Below, piece after piece: positions 31,601-46,754 of a stretch of DNA of 64,000 nucleotides. The DNA is taken from the NCBI GenBank assembly GCA_025345505.1, contig JANVCC010000174.1:2971797-3035796 (forward strand), read 5' to 3'. A program made the position numbers and the translations under genes. The notes under the pieces were generated by a model that was given only the letters and a program-made list of their open reading frames with translations, searched no databases and was not told the origin of the DNA. Position 1 is the first letter of the stretch; every line of letters begins with the position of its first letter. Source of the stretch: Todiramphus chloris collaris. Its lineage: Eukaryota; Chordata; Aves; Coraciiformes; Alcedinidae.

Positions 31601-34600
31601 CAACAGGAGAAGGGAGGAAAATCAGTATCAGAGGAGCCAGGATTTTTAAGGAAGCTAATGATTGCCTGTGTTTATTTTTAAAATGACAACATACAAAAAT
31701 GATGTGCTGGACTCACAGGACTTCCTTCATGTCCATTCTTCCTTCCCCATATCCTCTTCTGGGTCTCCTGACATTATTTTGAGGCAGGCTGTGCCACAAC
31801 CTGCCCTCAGGTGTCCTGACCTTTCCTTCCTGCCCTGGCCTCCAGTTGAACTGGGGTGCTGATTAAATAGCACCAGGGATTCTGTGACCTCAGGATCTTT
31901 GCATGGGGCCAGATCCAATTGCAGGGGATAAAACTTCACGTTGGGCTGCAGAAGTTTTCAGCTCTGTAGATAAAACCACCCCTCCCTGGATTCTAACCTG
32001 TATGTTATATATTTATAGGCTATATGCAATAAACACTTCAAAAAAGCACAGTGCATTTTAAAGCCCCGAGAGAGCTACGGAAAAACTCTGACCCACTTCC
32101 TTGGAATTTAGATCAGGATTTTGAGTAATATCTTCTATCTCTTTTCTAATTAAAAATAAAGAGTGGTTTGTTTTGTTTTCGCTTTGGCTCAAGCGAAAAG
32201 GATAATTATCACTAATGATTTATAGGGCAGTGAAAGGTAAAATGAGAACACGTTGCAAGAGAATGGCAAAACATCACACTGGGAGCTTTCTGACCTTGCT
32301 GAGTAACTGGTCTGGTGGCAGGGGGTACACAGGAGCACACCTTCTGACATCCCTTGGTGTGTCTTGGGAACTCCCCAAGACAGATGTTTTTCCTTTCTTG
32401 CTACTGGGAAAGCAGAATGGTATGTTAAAAACAAATGCTTCTCTTTTTTTTTGCTGATAAAATGAATATGATAACATAGCACTGACTCTTTTGGCCACTG
32501 CAGGCTGGTGGCATCCTGTCTCAGGACAGCACCTTCCACTCAGAAAAACTGAGTTCATGCGTTGGGTTTGCTGAGTGCCTCTTAAAGGTCAAGTTTCTTG
32601 TCTTGGGGTAAATAGTTAAGAATCCAGAAGTGCAATAACAACAACAAAAGAAGCTGCTCCTAAGTTTACAAGCAACAGAAATGGTTCTTGGGTCCATCAG
32701 GGACTGCAGCTAAGCAGCAAACCTGGAGTGCAGGACAGGATCTTCTGATTGATCCTCAGTTACTAGCTGGAGTAGAATCCATAGGTCAGAAACGATTCCC
32801 AGTACAACCACCACTGGCTGTTGTTGTTTGCAAAGCAAGGACCAACGGGAGAGACCCGACATCCTGTGAAACATAAGCAGATTCTCTTGTGCTGTGGTGG
32901 CAGGGTATCGAAAGAAGGTTGTTGCTGCTTGTCCTTCAAGGGTTAAAGAAACTACGGAGGAAACTGCTTTTAAAAACCTGGGTTTGTGTCCTCAGACATT
33001 CCTCCACGCTGGTTGGTAACTCACTGGTGTAGTTCATGTTTCCCAGTGGGCAGCCAATACCAGGGGCACGCTCTGAGTCAGCAGCCTTGGTGTGAAACCT
33101 GAAGCAGTTCAGGAAGCACCAATCCTTCCCTCTTCCGTCCCCCTTCCTTACAAAGAAAACATCCAGGTTTCTTCTTTGAATGTCTGCAACCTGTGAAGTT
33201 TTTCACCTTTTGATATTTATTATTCAGCTTCAGCTGTAGGGCTTTTTTCTTTCTTTTTTTTTTTTTTTTTCTCAGAGCAGGGGTTTGCCTCTTTGTACCT
33301 AAAGCAGGGTGAATATTTGTTAAGAGCTTCTTGGCCAATGCAAATCAGCATAGTTATGTGATGTGCACTCAGCTGAGCAGTTCACTGGCCCAAGTCCTAG
33401 AGATGTAGAAACCCGAGAACTCTCTCTTCCTTCTGTGCACAAATTTAAATGTGGATATTTCATAGACCCTCTGCTTTTAATTACTTTTTGCAGCTACCTG
33501 GCAAAACCTTAGCCAGCTGTTTCTGCCTTCCCAAGGAAAAACATTACTCTCCCTGGGTCATATTTTAATCCCTTCTTTTGGGAAGCATCCCCCAGCAGGA
33601 AGAAGTAAGTCTTCAGAATGTGTTGAATCACAGCTGGAAAGAGCATTTGTGATATTTTAAGCTGATGTTGGTCTCTTCCACGGAACACATGAGTGACGGA
33701 TGCTCTAGGAAAAGAAAGGAGAGAGGAGGTAACAGTTGTGAGAGATAAGTGTGAAATCTTGCCATAAGATTAATCTAATCATAAAACAAAGTAACTAGAA
33801 ATCAATGAAAGAGGATGCTCAGACTGAGAAGCTTTAGAAGTCCCATTACAAGACACTTCTGTGCTATGTGACTGCTTACGTAGAGGCTTTCCATTAACAT
33901 GAGACCTGGAATCTGTATTATCCACTACTTTAGTAACAGGGATATTGAACGTTTTCTCTGCTTCCCAAACAGGACATTATGAAACTCAGTGTGCACAAGG
34001 GTTTTCTGCACTTAACCGGTTGCATGGGCTGCCAGTTGTGCATAACTTCCTTTTACCAGGCAGTGCTGATGGCATCAAAGGTTTAAAGTTCTCTGCTCTG
34101 TATTTATGGATCTGGACTTCAAGCATGGTGCTGTATTAAGGGAAGAGGTTATTACAGGAAGTCACTCCTAGTTTTCAAGTTCTGTAGGTTGAGGGATGAC
34201 TTGATTTCATGCTGGTCGTGTAAATGTAGGTGACAGAATTAACTGCGGTACCCGCTGATCTGCATCTGTGGTGATTCATGCCAGGGATGTGCAATTCAGA
34301 GCATTAGCTCACTGGGTTTCTTCTTCCTGACTCTCTGAGGTTACTGGATTCGGATTGCTCTTACATTACCTGATGGGACTGGCCCTTCTGATAGATTGCA
34401 GTGACTCACATGAACCTTACAGTGTTTGCATTCGGGTAACTAGGCAAACAAACGTTCAAAGGCATCTCTTCCCTACCTCCGTGCCCCTTTCTAGATTTAG
34501 ACTTAGTAGCAGGGCTGAATTAGGCAAAGATTGCACCATATAATTAATCTTCTAGATTCTACCTTTGGGACTGCTTTTTAATGCAGCCTCTGCTGAAAGG

Positions 34601-37600
34601 ACTGAAACCTCATTAGTGAAAATACACCATAGGTTCGTTACAAGGTCTGATGGTGTTGAACAGCCAGCAAACAATTGATTTGCCTCCTGTCAGTCTGCTT
34701 TGAACCAGATATGCTTGTTCCACATGTTAGTAAGGAACATAAATTCAAGAAAACAAGATAGTTAAAGCACTTTATTGATTCCCTGCAGCCCGTGGTGGAG
34801 GTTGGGATTCTCTCTGAAATGTCTGTTCGCATCAGCACGCAGAGAAATCAGCCTTGGCTCAAGTCTCTGGGTAGAGATGTGAATTTTTACTTTTATAGCT
34901 GAAACGGGGATGGGGGGGGGAGGCATTTGCCAATTCTTCTTGCTCCCAGATTGTCCATCTACAAAGAGAGGTTCTGCAGGCTCTGGGGAAGGAACCCTGT
35001 GTGGAAGGCTGCATTCTTTGCTTTGATCAGCTTCTGGAGCTCTTTGCCCATCTGCCAAGTGGTTAAAAAGACTGAGAGGTGAGAGAACTGACTCCAGCCA
35101 TCATGGGCATTTTCAAACTTTCAACCTTTTTTGTTTCCTTGCTCCAGTCTTTTTTTTTTTTCTTTTTCCTTTTGTTTTTTTTTTTTTCCCCCCAACTTCA
35201 GTTTTCAACAGATTTTAACAGTAGATCAATTAGTCGAAAACAAAAGAGGCTTTGACTCTTGAGAAAATGTCCCTTTAACCTTTTGAAGCTGCTCAAGGTT
35301 TGCTGAACTAAGTAGCAGAATAAAGTGTGGGCTGCAAAACACCCAGGAAGACACCAAAGCTTAAACAAACTCACAGAAGAGTTCTCCTTTGGATTGTTTC
35401 CCAAAGAAAAGACGGGGAGAGGAAATGTCTGGCAGAGGAGTTATTATTATTATTATTTTGGTTTGATTTCATGGTGCAGATTTTGCAGTGCTGTTAGGAA
35501 TTTCTATCCTGCTTCTCCCTTGAAACAGCAATGACTCTGGGGAGCTGAGGAACCCTAGACTATATTGGCTCATGTTAAGAACAGAGATGAAGAGACCATG
35601 GGTAACCTTTCTGTTATGAAGATGTGGGCAGGAAATGTAAACAAGTACATGAGGGAAATGTATGCAGGCTTTCAGGAATCCTTAACTAAAAAGCTTCCTG
35701 GAATGAGAACGGAAGACATGAGGTATCCGCTCAGTCCCTCCCAATTAAATGATGTTTCAGCAGGCTTCAAGTTTACCCCCAATTCCACACAGAAAGAAGA
35801 AAAATGAAGGAAAGTTTCACACTGTTCCTTATTTTCCAACCTAATTCCAGGATGCACACTTGAGATCTCTCCTCTTTTAGAGTTTCAGGCCATTCTTAGT
35901 TTTCTTTAAAGATTAGCCATGAAGACAGCATAGTGTTTAACCTTCTTGCCCTGATTAGGATGGCATGTTAATTAATACTTTCTCACTACTTAATGTCAAG
36001 TGCTGTTGAGTGTGCGAAAGAGCAACACTGAAGGTGGTTCAAAAATTATGATAATGAGGTTCTTCAGACAGAACCTTTGATTTTACTACCGTTATAATGC
36101 CCTGGATTTCTGTTAATACTCTAACTCATTAGGTACATATTTGATTTTTCCAGGCAATTGCTTTGCTTTGAATATACGTGCTAATGATCTTCCTTGGTGG
36201 GTTAAGCTTTTTCAATGAGTTAATCACGTCAGGCTTATTCACTCACTGGCCACCTACTTCAGCTCTTGTTGCCTTGTTCATACAAAGGGTGCTGTAGTCA
36301 GTCTCAAGTTGAATGTCTGGATTAATTAGCTATGAAATTTAACTTGCGTTTTCCCAGCAGGTTTGCCAGACTATCTCCCATCGAGGTTACTGTTGCTTCT
36401 GCTGCCTTAGCCCTCACCTGCACATCAGCTCTCTGCCTTGGGTCTTGTGTCGATGATTCCTGCTACCACCTTGCTGAGGCTTAGTGGAGCTCTGGGGAAG
36501 GGTTGTGTTCCCCCTCTAAAGCAGTTCTGCTTTCTCCTGCAGAACTTCAAGTACATCTCTGGATCCGAGGTAGATACCTTGCACGTGTTTCTCGTGTGCT
36601 AGTCCTTGGTGTCTCCTTCATCTTGGCAAAGGGCTGACCCTCTGCACAGGAAGGTAGGTTTAGAGTTCCAGTAGAAAAATGAGAAGGCAAATCCTGCCTT
36701 ATTGCATCTAAAGGGCCAAACCTTTGGCAAAACCAATTTGGGAAAGGCAGTGAGACATCTAAACGTGAACCTCCAACCAAGCAATGAAAGGAATCCAGTA
36801 CAGACAGGAAACGGAGGATGGGTAAATAATTCTTTAGTGATTCCCGTATCCCTCTTCTGCTAGTTCCGTAGCCTTCATACAACTGTTATTTGAATGGGAG
36901 TGAAATAGTTCATATGACCGAGGCGAGATGTCAGCTGACTTGGCTTCTGTTGAGGAATGGTTCCTAGAATCACCCAACCTGACTCTAGATGCCAGCCTGG
37001 CCCTTGGTTCCTTGTTTATTCTGCACCAGTAAATCCAGTCACTGGAGACATGACCAGTGCATATCGTTGGTAACTGTAGGGTAAACCCTCCACTAAGGGT
37101 GCAATAGCAAAGTGAGGGGTTAATGTGCTGTAGGTCAATTATTTCCCCCCCCCAGTTCAACCCAAACTGCCAGTGGATCCGGTTCCAAAGCTTGGTTAAG
37201 TTCCTGCACAACCCCTGCTTAAACAGGAAAAACCTGTGAATCGTTGGCTTTGAAACCTGGACCCAGGACAGGGTGCACTTGAGTAACATGCATGCTTCAG
37301 TGTTTCATTTGAATTTCTAAAGCTTCAGAGGAAAGGGAAAAAAAAATCTAGGTCTTTCTATAAGAGGGGGGAAAAGATCTAATCTGTTTACACCCTGCAT
37401 TCCTTGCATTCCTTTGGTAGCCTGCTCCTATAAAAGCCCTCAGTCCCACCTATAGCAGAAGTTTAATGGAGCTACAGAAAAGCAAAAGCTTTAGATGTTT
37501 CTAGAGGTCCTGTCTCATTTAGACTCCACCGCATCTCAGTTGTCTTTGTCATTGTTTAGTGCACTGAGCAGATCTTGGGGTTTCCTTCAGAGAAGACAGG

Positions 37601-38423
37601 CGTGTGCCCAGCTTAATTCAGAAAGGCTCCTTTCCCTGGTAAGACCTTACAATTGTCCTGGTATGGGAATGCCCTTTTTGGAATATGAAGCTCAGGGTTT
37701 GGGTTTTTTTTTTTTTTGTTTTTTTTTTTTTTTTTACTCCTGTTTGAACGTGATGACTCAAACTTGGTGCAGATCCAAGGCAAATAAAAGGTGCAGGCGC
37801 CTACAGTTGGTTAACTCCTGCCTTGCTGGGGACAGAGCTCATAAAGCAGAGACTAAACCTGCTTCCCATGGTGTGGCCTCCACCCCTCTCTCTTCCCAGC
37901 CCTTTTGCAGGCTACTGTGGTCTAGGGAGTGCCTGGTCTAGTCCTGGCTTCAGGACTAGATGGGAGTTGAAGCTTTATCCTTTGGTTGTTAAACCATCCC
38001 CTCCACTGCAGCTAATTGGAGCAGTGGGGTTAACAGCACCTGCCTCACTTAGCTTTGCTTTCCCATGTGCACTCTTCTAGAATGGAGCCAGATGTTTGGT
38101 TATTTTTGTTCCTGCCATGCCATTGTGCCAGGCCATGGGAATCAATCAGACCGCAGCGGTGCACCAGTAGGACTTGGATCAGGAGCCATGAAATATGAGC
38201 ACGGGGAGGTTATTTCTGCCACGGTCAAACCCCGGTGGACTTCTAAAGACTGAAATGGAATATTGAGAAACAGCTTTGGTGTTGGGGGGAAGGGGCAGCT
38301 TAGCCTACATCTGGCTTGTAGCCAGGACTTACAGCCAAATGTTTGGATCAGGAAGCCACCGAGTCTTTGGGGAGGGGGAGAAAGCGATGTAAAGACTTGG
38401 TTCTAGCTGTCACTAATGAACTT
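22650..38423. other. Intergenic, no gene seen
   Basis: Low-complexity sites: a GGGTT-like stretch (25366-25390), TG/TA repeats (27782-27808), a C15 run (29937-29951), T runs (33254-33270, 35149-35189, 37704-37735) and ATT triplets (35439-35458). No coding exon, RNA gene or CR1 copy is recognised. Confidence 0.55.
29937..29951. repeat. C15 homopolymer
   Basis: Fifteen consecutive C, followed by C-rich accaccactccctcccc. Length may be unreliable in the assembly. Confidence 0.95.
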
Positions 38424-38424
38424 T

Positions 38425-38482
<58 letters not shown>
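38424..38482. repeat. Compound (TA)n-(CA)n-(TA)n microsatellite
   Basis: A TA tract, a CA tract of about seven units, a short TTTT, then a second TA tract running into atgcatgc. Confidence 0.96.
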
Positions 38483-38486
38483 GCAT

Positions 38487-41400
38487 GCTCTCCGTTTCTG
38501 GTGAGTATCAGTTCTCCTGCTCCACTGATTGGAGCAAACCAAAAGATTGGTGTGCAAAAAAACCCAACCCTCAAACAACCCAACCCCCTGAAGTCCCCAT
38601 CACCCTACCTAAGATCATCTCATTCTTAAGACCAGCCTGGATTCTTAACGCTTGGCTGTTGGGTGTCTGTGTTTTGGAACTGAATAAACAGCACCTGGAA
38701 TGCCCAGAAACGTATAAATTATGTTTGAATAAGGCAAATCTCGCCGAAGTGTCTGAGTGAAGGGGAATATTTGGCACACTTTGGTCCAGCTCTGGTAGCA
38801 ATGTTGCATTTAACCAGGTGGTGTGGATGTTGAAGCACTGGAGCCTTGTCTCCGAGGTGGAATTACCTTCTTCACCTATTGGGCCCTATACCATTAACAG
38901 CAATCAGAAGCTCATCTTCAGGTGGTTGGAGGGAAAGGGAGCCAAAACCCCTTAGCAGCAGAGCCATAAATGCAAAATTAAATGACTCCAGGGGGGATAA
39001 TAATCTGTGGCTACAGCTTTCAAGCTCTAAAATATTTAACTCCTTGCTTTAAACTCAATAGTACCTTTTGTCTCTCTTTAAACTCACAGGGGCAGAGAGA
39101 TTAATTTTTCCTTTCAGTGCAAGGCCATAAATCTCACACGTTTTACTCGTCTTCCTGTAAATAACTCTTTCTCTAACTTTGCTTTGAGAAGTCACTAAAG
39201 AAATCAGTGGCTCTGATAATTAACATTGGAAATAAGGGGTTTGCATAGCTAAACATTAATATCCTGTCAGATGTCTCTGAAACAAAGGCAGTGTGAGGAA
39301 GAAATGACAACAGAATATCAACAGCTCCCATCAGAGCTGATCTAAGCTCAGTGATCAGCATTTCATAACCAAAAAGCCATTTGAATAGTGTAGCCTTGAA
39401 TCACAGTTTCCTTCTATGATTTACAGTAGCTCTGATTTTATTAGCAAATGAAGGCAGAAGCACAGCAATATTTATTTTAATGCTAAAATATTGTTTGGAA
39501 AACAGTTTGAGTGTGATGGGACAAATCCTCAAGGTGTTAAAAAAAAAAAGAAGAAAAAAAAAAATCATCCAAAGAAACCAAACAAAAAGAAAAACCCTCT
39601 TGAATTCTGGCAGCTCAATCTTCTTGCGGGTCATGCTTCAGAAAAAAAATGAGAAAAAAATACTTTTAACTATGAATGTAAGCTGAAGAATCAGTCTCTG
39701 CTTCTATTGTTTCCCTCTGGACTGTCAGAATTAGGAAAAGACCTTGTCATGCTGAAGGGCTGCCCAGTTCTCCACGGCTAAGGATGTGGAGCTGATGTTG
39801 TGCAAGTCCTGCTTGCCAGGGTGAGTGGTGAAGCGTGGAGGGGGAAGACCAGGGGTGCTTCCCCTGGGGTCAGCTTGCCCACCCAGCTCGGACAGTGGGC
39901 GGCAGGGGCGGTCACACCAGGTTGGGTCAGTACTTAACAGGGTAAGTAGAAAGAGATGCCTTTTTAAAAAATCCTTTGCTGTACCACTTGTTCAAGGAGC
40001 ACTTCGGAAGTGTCTTATCTCCTGGGCTGGAGTGAAGCTCTGCTGACACAAGAGAGCGGTGCTGGTTTGTACCAGCCATCAGCCTCTGGCTGAAAGCCTG
40101 AATTAATGACTTTGTAGCATCTCTCAGTGATGCAGATTTGGGGTTTGTGTTCTAATTTACACTTTACTCTTTGATTTTACTCCTTGCTTGCCTATTTGTG
40201 CTGCGTTCAGACCATTCAAGCAGTCTTCTGCTTCTGTACAGGGTCACCAGTTAGGTAGGGGAGCTGGCACTTGAGGTGCTGGTGAAAGGTCTCAGACCTC
40301 TTGGACTTGGAGCTGGTGGGCGTTACGTAGCCCTGACACAGCCCAGGACTGCTGTGTTTCCCCAGTTCAGCCGTGCCTGGCACATCCCGCTCAGCCCAGT
40401 GAGTATTATGGGAAACCACGCTGCCTGGCATTAGGGGCACGGAAAGGGTTGCAGAGATAAGCAGCAAGTTAATGAGTTATAGAGGCACTAAGAGGTGACG
40501 TAGCCGACCGCAGGAGACTTATGCCAGCTAAATGCATTACTTCCAAAATGTATTTCTTAGCCCATCTGAGTAAAGAGATGCTTCCCAGAACTATTTATGC
40601 TCTCAGACCTCTCACCCTGTTGGGTGTTTTTTTGGATGTTTGGGGTTTTTTTCAGGCTGTGAGCTACGTTTCTTGGCGGTGGTTCACAATATCGTCACTT
40701 GATACTTCCTCCTTGGGCTGAGGGTTAGCTGTTTGCTGCCCATCCCACCTACCTTTGCCTTTTCCACCCTGTGTATAAGGATTTAGTGCTGCAAGAGAGG
40801 ATGCCAGAATAAATTGGGCTGACAGTCCTCTCAAGGGGACTGGGACATGTAGTTTACCAGCATAGTGCTTGATGCAGGGCAAAGGCAGTTTCCATTAGCC
40901 TGCTCCTAAATGGAAATGGTGTAGAAAAAAAGTATTCTCCATCAGCAGCCCATCAAGGCTTCCTAATTCTGTGTCTGAATTTAGTTTACTTTAAGATGAG
41001 CCATTTGAATAGGTTGTCTCTGGATTTCTAACGAAGTAAAGAATTATTATTTCCAGTGTGAACACTTAGATGGACTTGTCTAAAGGCTCATTCTGCAAAG
41101 AGAACTGGATAATGTACAAAACAAGAATCCAGTCCACAAATACTGCCTAACTTCTTTACAGCATTCTTTGTGTTTCATCATTTGCATCCCTTGGCTTCCA
41201 TTTGTCATTTGTTTTGCTGCTTCTGTCTCCCCACAGGCACCTCATCTCAAAGGAATGAACTGTTTTGAGCCAATGCCTGGAGGCCCTCTGTTAATTTGTT
41301 TTATGGCCCTTTTCTCCAAGCGCTTCCCTCCTATTTTCTGCAAGCAGGAATTCCTTTTTCATCTGGAGTGGCTGTTTGAATCAGCAAGTTGAAAACTTCA

Positions 41401-44400
41401 TCAATCAGGTTCATGTTCAGTCTAATTTTCCAGTGTCCAAGTGATGGAGAAACTTGAGTTCTGGTTGTAGGAGCGATCAAAGCCCACACGCCAGATTTGA
41501 AGGCATTTCAGAGTTGACATCCATTGATTTGCAGGAGAGTTCAGTTCCCAAACGCAGGCAATAACAATTTCATGCCTTAGGGCTGGTATCCTCTAAAGTG
41601 TATAGCTTTCCAACATCTACTGGAATCATGGATGCTATGAGACCAGAATCTAGGAGTTCCAACATGCATTTTTTGACATTATGGAGTAAATTCAGTATCT
41701 GAGATTAGGGTTTGGGGTTTTTTTTAAGGTCCCAAGATCTACAGTTAAAATACATAAATGTTATTGCAGGCAAAAATTTCCCATCTCTTTCTCTGCCTTC
41801 AGTCTCTTCCCCCTGCTCCACCACCCCAGCTTTCCTTGTTTCTTGGGGGTCCTACTCCAGTTCTGCCAAAGGCCTGGAGGGTTAAACTGGCAGCAACTGC
41901 TTCAGGTGCCAGGGCATCAAACGCTCCAAAGGGAAGAAGGGAGGTGGTGGTGTTAGGAGGAGGCCAGGCCTTCCTTAAAGTGGAAAATTCCCATAAACTC
42001 CCATTGTCTGAGTGCATCCAGAGCATCACACCCCTTCTCCAGGTCTGCTTCCCCTTTGCTCTGTGCCTTCCTTCTGAAGAACTCTTCTCATTTCCCTTTG
42101 CCTGCTCTTCTGAGAAGGCTGGAGGTGGCTCAGCCACAGCCCACCTTTGTTTTTAACAAACATCTATCTGCTTGGCTGCTTCTCCAGAGCAAAAGAAACA
42201 GCATCACCTATAGGCAGACATATAGCTGAAGAGTCTTCAGGCCACTGTAAGACGCGTTCCAGCCTTTACCAAAACTGCTGACCCTGATCTTTTGGCTACA
42301 GTCATATCAAGTTTGAATATTTGATTTGTTAAAAAAAAAAAAAGATGGTGAATTCAGCCCCAGTGAGGCATAGTTAGTCATGGTCTGAATCATTAATAAA
42401 ACACTCTCCTGCAGCTCCGAATTGTAGATTAGCTCATCTGTCACTTCCAAGTTTCATTTTCTTCTCATCAATACACTACAGGTTAGGAGGAAGAGGTTTT
42501 GGACCTATCAGAACTCTGATATAAATCACAGTTTTAGCCCTTTCAGCAGCATGAGTGTTTGTAAGCAGTGAAAATGCTTACAGTGCTGAAAAATCCTCAA
42601 ATCATTTGAGCAAAACTGACAGGATCTGATTTTGTCCGGCTGGGTGGCAAATATTTTCTTTTCCTCATACTCTTCATTCTTTTTATTGCAGTTCTTTTGC
42701 AATTATTGCAGTTCTGTTGCAGTAACTAAAAAGTTACTCCACTTTTTAAACGCAGCTAGATCTCACCTGACTTTCAATTTGAAAATCTCTGCATTCAATT
42801 AGCTCAATGGTTCCTGCCATTAGGAGACAGTCTTCAAAAAGAAGTAAGGTGGGAGGAGAAGCACAGAGCTTGTCTAACGCACCAAGCCAAGCGAGGCCAT
42901 GCCAAGGTTATCTAGGCATGGTTGTGTTTGATAGTGACTCATCCAGGGAGCTTCCTGGCTCGCCCTTTCCTCCTCAACTGCTGGGGTGGTAAGGCTGACT
43001 CAGGCTAGCTGCTCTGCTGGGAACAGCCTTCTGGTGCCCTTTCTATAGGGGCTATCTCAGAGAGTGCCAAGAGAGGAAAAGACATGTTCTAACTAGCTGG
43101 TTTTTTCGTGAGCGAGGTGCCTTTTCAATAGAGATTGCTTTGTTCAAAGTTGGAAAGTAAACCAGGAAATTCGGAGTTAAGGACAGTCCTTTCTCCTCAT
43201 CTGAACCTCCCAAGTTTCTGTTGGATCACACACACTGTTGGCATTCCCAGCAAAGAGAATGCCCTTTTACTACTAGCACAGCGTGGACTGTGCTGCTTGA
43301 ATGCTCAGCTACTCCATCCTTGCTGGTCAAGAGCAAGGAAAAGGAATTTTTTTCACGCTGCCCTTGAATCTGTGTTGTACTTGAGCAGAGTCTGCCTGGA
43401 TCTGTGTAGGGCAAATCTCAACTCAAAAGCTAAAATCTTGTCTCTGTGTGTCTGGCAGTGATGTGATGCGTAATTTAAAGGCGAGAGCATCTGGCCTTTT
43501 GTCCAAAGGAGTCACTCCAGGGAAGCTGCTATTCATCCACACCTCCACCTCCCCATCTGTAGAAGAAGGGCATTAATTCCCTCCCTGAAATGGTTTAAGG
43601 TCTACCAACGGCAGCAAGAGAGGTTGATGTTTCTGTAGCTGGTAACAACCATGCCACTGCAGCCCACGAGCAACTCAGAAATCATTACGTTGCAATCAGA
43701 AAACCAGCAGCTTTAAGGCAACCCTTTTTTCTGCTCAACCATCCTTGAATGATGCTTTAGGAACTTAATGCTTGAGCTCCGTGGTGTCATCAAATTAATG
43801 AAGAACAGAATGTATTTGTCTAAAAAAAATGTTTTAGAAATACCCAGCATCAGGGTATTTTTTTAGCAGAAAGTGGACTGAAATATCCCTCAGTCTATTG
43901 ACCCCCAACAGTTGGCATCAGCAAAACAGATGAAGTGTTTTTAGAAGTTACAGACACTAAATACTGGCTTTAACCGTGTTGTTTTCATCAACAAAATCTG
44001 GATACAAACCTTCCCTTCAGAGGTAGTTGTCTATGGCTTTTCTCCCTTACATTTTTTTTTCCTGTTTGGTATTTTCCCAGATTTTTGGGAGGGGGGTTGA
44101 TTTTCCCCTTGCCCTCCAAGACCAGATGCTTAACAAGTTTGTTATAAGTGTAATTCTGTGGAATTTACTCGTACCATCTGCTTCATTAACTTGGCAAGTT
44201 AATGAAAAATCAGATGAAAACAGGCTCTGTATCTTAGCCCGGCATAGGAACTGATTGGTACTACTCTATATCCCTATTTTTTTTCCTGGCTAGAGAATTT
44301 CTAGAGTTTCAGAACTGTTGCAGTATTAATAGAGATTAGTTTGGGAGCTGGTTGTTATCCTTGTTTACGTGCCTGCTCGATTCTAATTAAGGCAGAAGGG

Positions 44401-46754
44401 AAAATGCACTCAAAAGACACACTTGTATTCTGGGAAATATGATAATGCTTATAAGAAATGACCAAAACTATTGACCTTAAATACTCCACGTTTGTGAACA
44501 GACCTTTCATTATGTGTAGAAAGAAAAAGTTACCCTGAAGAGTGAGGATGCTGGAATAGTTTATTTAATTGATACGTGCATGGGCTGAACCCTAAGCATG
44601 GAGTAAAAGCCTAGAGGCCATGGAACATCAGCTTCAACCAAAGGCTGATGTTTGCACATGTTCACTCACTGGCAGTGGTTTGGGTGTAATGTGTGAAAGA
44701 AATGGCTGGAAATAAAAAAGGCCTTGAATCAAGTCCCACTGCAAGCAAGGGCAAGACTGACCATAAACATTTGGGAGCAGTTTTGGTGAGTGGTTCACAA
44801 GAGAATGTTTATGAAATAAATCCCTTTCCCTTTTTTCCCCCCTTCAGGTAATAGTCATCTGAACATTGGTGTTTAGAAGGTTTTGTATCCCTGTGTTCCA
44901 GCCTGGTCCCTGTGAAATATCTCCAAAATCAGTAGATGATGGAGAGGGTTTCAAGCGGCGCTCGCTATCTAAATGTTTGCTATCTGTTGGCTTTGCTTAC
45001 TCTTAGTATAGAAACTTTCCAGGGTGGAAATGCCCCATGCACTGCTCTAAATACTGGTGTAAGCATAATACAGGTTGGCATCACTTGGGGTTACGCTGCT
45101 GCTTTCTTTTTCCTTAGAGAGCTTGTTTTATTTTTTTTACACAAGACCGACGATGATTTAGGTAACACATTATTTAACTCTTTTTATGGGCAAAAGCTGC
45201 TGTGATGTATGCCTGGGTGGTAGAGGCTGTGAATTTAATGGTCTCCCCATCTGTTTGCTTTAAAAAGAAAAAAAAAAAATAGATAAACCCTCATCTCACA
45301 GCTGATGTAAGGCTCAGCCTTTCTCCCCTCCTCCTCTCCCTCCCCAGTAATCACATTATTCACTGGGATGGAAAAAAAATAGTTGGTGTTAATTTCCTCC
45401 ATTCCCACACCTTGCAACCCAGCACAAGTTACTGCTGTTTGCTGTCCTTTAGAGACCAATTATTGCAGGTGAAGTCAGACACAGAGGCAGCGTTGCTAGG
45501 AGTGGGAAATGGGGACTGGGGCTTTAGGCAACTTTTCAAGACTGGCAAGATGCAAAAATCTGGATTGACCCTTTGTGAGCCTTGCAGAATAGAAACCTGG
45601 GGGCAATCCAAAAGTGGCCCGTGTGGTAGCTGCAAAGGAAATGGCCTGAGCCAAGTCTTATGTATATGGTGTTCTCTAGATGTAAATTTAAGAGTGTGAA
45701 TGTCTGGGTGGGACCTTGAGGTGGCAAAGCTTGTGCTCTGCCCTCCGGGCTCTGATGTGGCTTTGAGGAAGATTCATATAACACTGAGGTCCTCCATACT
45801 TTATTCTTGTGGACCTTCAAGTCATTTACATCCATGGGGCTCTTGGCCCCATGCCTTATACGGCAGGTGTGTGTCTGTTTGGGTCCAAGCATCCCGGGTG
45901 GTGGCCCACCCATGAGGTGGGCATCTTCCCCGACAGCCCGGCGTGCACGCTCCTGCAGATACACGAGCCCACAGCAAACAAAGCTGGGTCTTGGAGAAGC
46001 AACAGAGCAAAGTCTTCTATGGTAAGATAATTGGTGTGGAAAGAGGATTCAGTGAAAGTCCTGACGAGGTCAGCACCAAAATCGTTTTTATCTTAATTGT
46101 ATGCAAGTGAATGTCTGCTGAGTACTTGACATCAGGTGAGAAGACTTCTGGCATTTCTCTTTTTATTATTTTTTTTCCCTCAGCATCTCTTTTCCACTTT
46201 CAGAGCTGGCTTATTGCTGCTTGTCCGTGTAGTTCAAGTTTTACAGAAGGAAACTGCTGATTCTGGAGGAGTCTGCCTTTTCTACTCCTGGCACCAGCAA
46301 AGATGGTCCATGCCATCCAGTGACAGTGCAAAATAACAGAGCAAAATAGCTCTCAGTGAAATAGTTTTGCTGTATCCCAAGACTGAGACCTGCCAGAATC
46401 CAGGCAGTCACTGGAGTTAGTTACAGGTAACAAATGCAGGCTGAAATAAATGCATTGACCTCAGTGTATTTAGGCTTCTGTTGGCACCAGAAGTTGTGCT
46501 ACGCAGCGGTGGATTTGCCTGTGTTCTTCCTTTCATGCATCTGCCCCTCCTGTTTCATTTGACTTAGAGAGAAAAAATGAGCTATGCAAAAAAAAAAGAA
46601 AGCCTAGAAAAGCATAAGAGGCTGCCATGGAGAAAGGGATATGGGATGTCACCCCAGCTTTCTTGCTGTTTTTTCTTTTTTTCTCTTTTTGTCTGTCTTT
46701 TCTCTTAGCTTAGTGTGGGCAGTGCTTCCACTGGTTGCTCTCGTGTCTGGGTCA
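38487..46754. other. Intergenic, no gene seen
   Basis: Contains an A-rich stretch (39540-39600) and an A12 run near 42331. AT-rich sequence around 39070-39430 has many TAAT cores. No open frame has recognisable domains or splice context. Confidence 0.55.
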
